From NCBI RefSeq assembly GCF_008017825.1, contig NZ_VRLS01000052.1:310001-374000 (forward strand): 64,000 bases of DNA, given 5' to 3'. Origin of the DNA: Mesonia sp008017825 (GTDB lineage: Bacteria; Bacteroidota; Bacteroidia; Flavobacteriales; Flavobacteriaceae). The first letter of the stretch is position 1. Every line of letters begins with the position of its first letter. Positions 61,363-64,000 of the stretch are shown here, piece by piece. The translations under genes and the position numbers were made by a program. The notes beneath the pieces were generated by a model that made no database searches, was not told the origin of the DNA, and worked only from the letters and a program-made list of their open reading frames with translations.

Positions 61363-62217
61363 ATGTCGCATCCCAAAATCATAGAAAAACATATTGTTCC
61401 TAGCGTAAAAGAAAAAATGAGATTGCAAGAATATGCTTCTCATGCTTTCTCTTTTCTTATATCTAGAAGTGCGGTTAAAAAAGCAATTAAAAAAAAGCGT
61501 ATTCTCCTTAACGGAAAAATTGCCACCACAGCAGATTGGATTGAAGAAGGACAAGTTCTAGAATTATTAGAAGAAGTTATCCTCACAAAGAAAATCTTTC
61601 AATTGAACTTAAACGTAATTTTTGAAGATGAATTTTTAGCAGTTATAGAAAAACCTGCCGGATACCCTACCAACGGAAATTATTTTAAAACCATAGAAAA
61701 TGCTCTTCCGCATAACCTTATCGCTTCCGCGGAAAAAGATGCACTTACTTACCCACTTCCGGTACACCGATTAGACAATCCTACTAGCGGACTTTTACTC
61801 ATTTCCAAAACTAAATCCGTGCAAACGCAATTGTCATTAGCTTTTGAACATAAAGAAATTTACAAAACTTATTTAGCTATCGTAGAAGGGAAATTTTCTA
61901 AAGAAGAACAGTTATTTAACGATCCTCTTGAAGGAAAAGAAGCTGAAACCTTAGCAAAAGTCGTAGAATATTATCAAAAAGATGGAAATGATTTTAGCTT
62001 GGTAGAATTAAATCCGTTAACGGGAAGAACACATCAGCTACGAAAACATTTATCTATGCACGGTTTTCCTATTGTGGGAGATAAAACCTATGGCTCTCTT
62101 TATTTCTTGAAAAAAGCTATTTATCTAACTGCATTTCAACTCCGCTTTACCCATCCTATTACTCTAGAAAAGTTAGAATTTGAAGCTGCACTTTCTAAAC
62201 GATTTAAAAAATTCTAA
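61363..62217 (+). CDS. RluA-family pseudouridine synthase with S4 domain
   Basis: 284 residues. N-terminal S4 RNA-binding domain (about 30-80, RSAVKKAIKKKRILLNGKI). Catalytic motif PVHRLDNPTSGLLL with the nucleophilic Asp at about 137, then LNPLTGRTHQLRKHLSMHGFPIVGD. It isomerises uridine to pseudouridine in rRNA or tRNA; the target cannot be told. The gene contains one GCTTCCGCGGAA word. Confidence 0.93.
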   Translation: MSHPKIIEKHIVPSVKEKMRLQEYASHAFSFLISRSAVKKAIKKKRILLNGKIATTADWIEEGQVLELLEEVILTKKIFQLNLNVIFEDEFLAVIEKPAGYPTNGNYFKTIENALPHNLIASAEKDALTYPLPVHRLDNPTSGLLLISKTKSVQTQLSLAFEHKEIYKTYLAIVEGKFSKEEQLFNDPLEGKEAETLAKVVEYYQKDGNDFSLVELNPLTGRTHQLRKHLSMHGFPIVGDKTYGSLYFLKKAIYLTAFQLRFTHPITLEKLEFEAALSKRFKKF

Positions 62218-62228
62218 AGAAATTTCTT

Positions 62229-62273
62229 ATGCCAAAATTGAAAATTACTTGAAGCTTAACAAAATTTTGGTAT
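62229..62273. repeat. inverted repeat between the RluA gene and rpoN
   Basis: ATGCCAAAATT / AATTTTGGTAT, 10 of 11 pairs with a 23-base loop. There is no T-run on the plus strand, so it is a weak terminator at best, or part of the rpoN control region. Confidence 0.4.
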
Positions 62274-62281
62274 AAAAAACC

Positions 62282-62302
62282 ATAACTTTTTAGTTATTTT
62301 TG
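62282..62302 (+). promoter_or_regulatory. candidate rpoN promoter region with small palindrome
   Basis: TATTTTTG (62295-62302), exact TAnnTTTG match, overlaps the hairpin ATAACT-TTTT-AGTTAT (62282-62297). 20 bases before the rpoN ATG. No well-spaced TTG. Confidence 0.45.
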
Positions 62303-62322
62303 TAGGTATAATCCTTTATTTT

Positions 62323-63780
62323 ATGCTTAAGCAGCAATTAAACTTTAAACTTTCACAAAAATTATCTCCGCAACAAATTCAGTTAATGAAACTGATACAA
62401 CTTCCTACGCAAGCTTTTGAGCAACGCGTAAAGCAGGAGTTAGAAGACAATCCTGCCTTAGATAGCGGAAAAGAATCTAGTGATGAGTATGAAGATGAGT
62501 TTAAGAATGAGGAGATGGAAAGTGATTCTGAAATTATTGAAACAGAATCTGAGATCAATGTAGACGAGTATTTGAGTGATGACGAGATTCCTAGTTATAG
62601 AACTCAGGCAAATAATTACAGTAAAGATGATGACGATAAAACGATTCCTTATGCATCAGGAATTTCATTTTCTCAGCATTTAAAAACACAATTGCAGACG
62701 TTTAGACTCGATGAAGAGGAAAAAAATATAGCAGAATTTCTAGTAGGAAGCGTAGATGAAAGTGGGTACATACGTCGTGAAACTAGTGATATTGTTGATG
62801 ATCTTGCTTTTACTCAAAATATATACACTAGCGAAGAAACGGTTGAAAAAGTTTTCAAACTGGTTCATGAGTTAGATCCTGCTGGTGTGGGAGCGCGTTC
62901 TTTACAAGAATGTTTATTAATTCAGTTAAAGAAAAGAGAAGCCGATCCTATAGTAGAACTATCAATTGACATTCTTGAAAATGCTTTTGATGCATTTAGT
63001 AAGCGACATTACCAAAAACTAATTTCAAAATTTAATATTACCGAGGATCAATTAAGAGAGGTGATTGATGAGGTTTCTCACCTTAATCCAAAACCAGGCG
63101 GTTCTTATTCTAGCAATACTAGAATTGTTGAGCATGTAGTGCCAGATTTTACGATAAAAATTAAAGACGGAGAGTTAGATTTAAGCCTTAACGGAAGAAA
63201 TGCTCCTAGCATGCACGTGTCTAGAGAGTACAATAATATGCTGAAAGGCTACAAGGAATCTAAAGAAAAGACCAAAAAGCAAAAGGATGCCGTAATGTTC
63301 ATCAAGCAAAAATTAGATTCTGCTAAGTGGTTCATTGAAGCTATTCGTCAACGTCAGGAAACCTTATTTGTGACGATGAATGCTATTATGCACCATCAAT
63401 ATGAATATTTTATGACGGGTGATGAACGCGACTTAAATCCTATGATTTTAAAAGATATTGCTGAAAAAATTGATATGGATGTTTCAACTGTGAGTCGAGT
63501 AGCCAACAGTAAATATGTAGATACTCCATACGGCACAAAATTGATTAAAGAATTCTTTTCTGAATCAATGACTAATGATCAAGGGGAAGAAGTTTCTACT
63601 TTAGAAATAAAGAAGATTTTAGAAATGACCGTTGAAGATGAAGATAAAAAGAAACCTTTAACCGATGATAAACTTGCTAAGGTTTTAAAAGATAAGGGAT
63701 ATCCTATCGCAAGAAGAACGGTTGCCAAGTACAGGGAGCAATTAGACATTCCTGTAGCAAGGCTTAGAAAGGAAATTTAA
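62323..63780 (+). CDS. rpoN: RNA polymerase sigma-54 factor
   Basis: 485 residues. Region I is Gln-rich (LNFKLSQKLSPQQIQLMKLIQLP) and contacts activators. An acidic region II (about 45-90) precedes the core-binding domain (about 105-290). The DNA-binding part follows with a helix-turn-helix (DIAEKIDMDVSTVSRVANS) and the RpoN box ARRTVAKYRE (about 463-472). It directs transcription from -24/-12 promoters with AAA+ activators, none of which is in the window. Confidence 0.98.
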   Translation: MLKQQLNFKLSQKLSPQQIQLMKLIQLPTQAFEQRVKQELEDNPALDSGKESSDEYEDEFKNEEMESDSEIIETESEINVDEYLSDDEIPSYRTQANNYSKDDDDKTIPYASGISFSQHLKTQLQTFRLDEEEKNIAEFLVGSVDESGYIRRETSDIVDDLAFTQNIYTSEETVEKVFKLVHELDPAGVGARSLQECLLIQLKKREADPIVELSIDILENAFDAFSKRHYQKLISKFNITEDQLREVIDEVSHLNPKPGGSYSSNTRIVEHVVPDFTIKIKDGELDLSLNGRNAPSMHVSREYNNMLKGYKESKEKTKKQKDAVMFIKQKLDSAKWFIEAIRQRQETLFVTMNAIMHHQYEYFMTGDERDLNPMILKDIAEKIDMDVSTVSRVANSKYVDTPYGTKLIKEFFSESMTNDQGEEVSTLEIKKILEMTVEDEDKKKPLTDDKLAKVLKDKGYPIARRTVAKYREQLDIPVARLRKEI

Positions 63781-63789
63781 ATACTTTTT

Positions 63790-64000
63790 ATGCGTTTATT
63801 CATTAAATTGGCATCTTATCTCCTCCACCCCATTTTAATGCCTTTAATAGGTACGATTCTTTATTTTTTAATTACTCCTAGATTTTCTCCAGACTCTATA
63901 GCGAAAGCCAAAATCATGGCTATTTCTATACTAACTATTTTTATTCCTATTGTTTTTTTCTTTTTACTGAAAAACTTGAAAGTGATAGATAGTATCCATT
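63790..64000 (+). CDS. membrane protein, 3' end outside window
   Basis: ATG at 63790, open to the window edge (70 codons). Two hydrophobic helices are visible (about 5-27 and 41-60) with MRLFIKLASYLLHPILMPLIG at the start. It begins 9 bases after the rpoN stop, so probably co-transcribed. Family not identifiable from this part. Confidence 0.75.
   Translation, partial: MRLFIKLASYLLHPILMPLIGTILYFLITPRFSPDSIAKAKIMAISILTIFIPIVFFFLLKNLKVIDSIH

Noticed and set aside
30..64000. CRISPR arrays, phage genes, toxin-antitoxin pairs, restriction or defence genes
   Set aside because: No regularly spaced repeats and no recognisable proteins of these classes were seen; all large frames belong to housekeeping or envelope functions.

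Overview
The window is a stretch of core chromosome from a low-GC member of the Flavobacteriaceae (phylum Bacteroidota). Four things support this: a SprA-type gliding/type IX secretion translocon gene, an alternative complex III (act) locus joined to an aa3-type cytochrome oxidase, Bacteroidota-type promoters (TTG, 18-20 bases, TAnnTTTG), and gene starts preceded by A/T-rich sequence without a clear Shine-Dalgarno. I see no phage, insertion sequence, CRISPR array or defence island.

Layout. (1) 1-14.7 kb, minus strand: two TonB genes (the first cut by the window edge), a VanZ-like gene, gcvH, the 2429-residue sprA, ruvA, malic enzyme, queG and ruvB. (2) 14.7-26.4 kb, minus strand: the respiratory block actABCDEF-ctaC-ctaD, from a promoter near 26.44 kb to a terminator near 14.69 kb. 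(3) 26.5-31.7 kb: a SPOR-domain gene converging on rimP-nusA-infB, whose leader holds a perfect hairpin. (4) 31.7-42.5 kb, mixed: universal stress protein, AsmA/DUF748-like protein, two metallophosphoesterases, a lone tRNA-Gln, a DUF2723/GT117 membrane protein with a polysaccharide deacetylase, a cysteine-free thioredoxin-like protein and a secreted surface protein. (5) 42.7-51.8 kb, plus strand: polA, an unknown gene, rplM-rpsI, rpsB-tsf, a small lipoprotein gene, pyrH and frr. (6) 51.8-64 kb: a DUF5686-like outer-membrane protein, an MMPL/RND exporter, a membrane-anchored spermidine-synthase-like protein, a broken copy of the exporter's 3' end, asnS, a secreted regulatory-like-domain protein, an RluA-family pseudouridine synthase, rpoN and the start of a membrane protein gene.

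How the genes work together. Act proteins oxidise menaquinol and pass electrons through c-type hemes to the CtaC/CtaD oxidase. RimP, NusA, IF2, L13, S9, S2, EF-Ts, UMP kinase, RRF and AsnRS serve ribosome assembly and translation. RuvA and RuvB act in Holliday-junction migration, although their genes lie 3.4 kb apart. SprA exports T9SS cargo, and TonB proteins energise outer-membrane uptake.

The most unusual structure is at 56.4-58.7 kb. The final 291 bases of the exporter gene occur again, without gaps at about 85% identity and with an in-frame stop, just downstream of the spermidine-synthase-like gene. This looks like the scar of a gene-insertion event between the exporter and asnS. Other signals are a dispersed palindromic repeat (two copies), an over-represented GCTTYCGCGGAA word, and several leader hairpins or operator-like palindromes. 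All identities and spacings were counted by hand.
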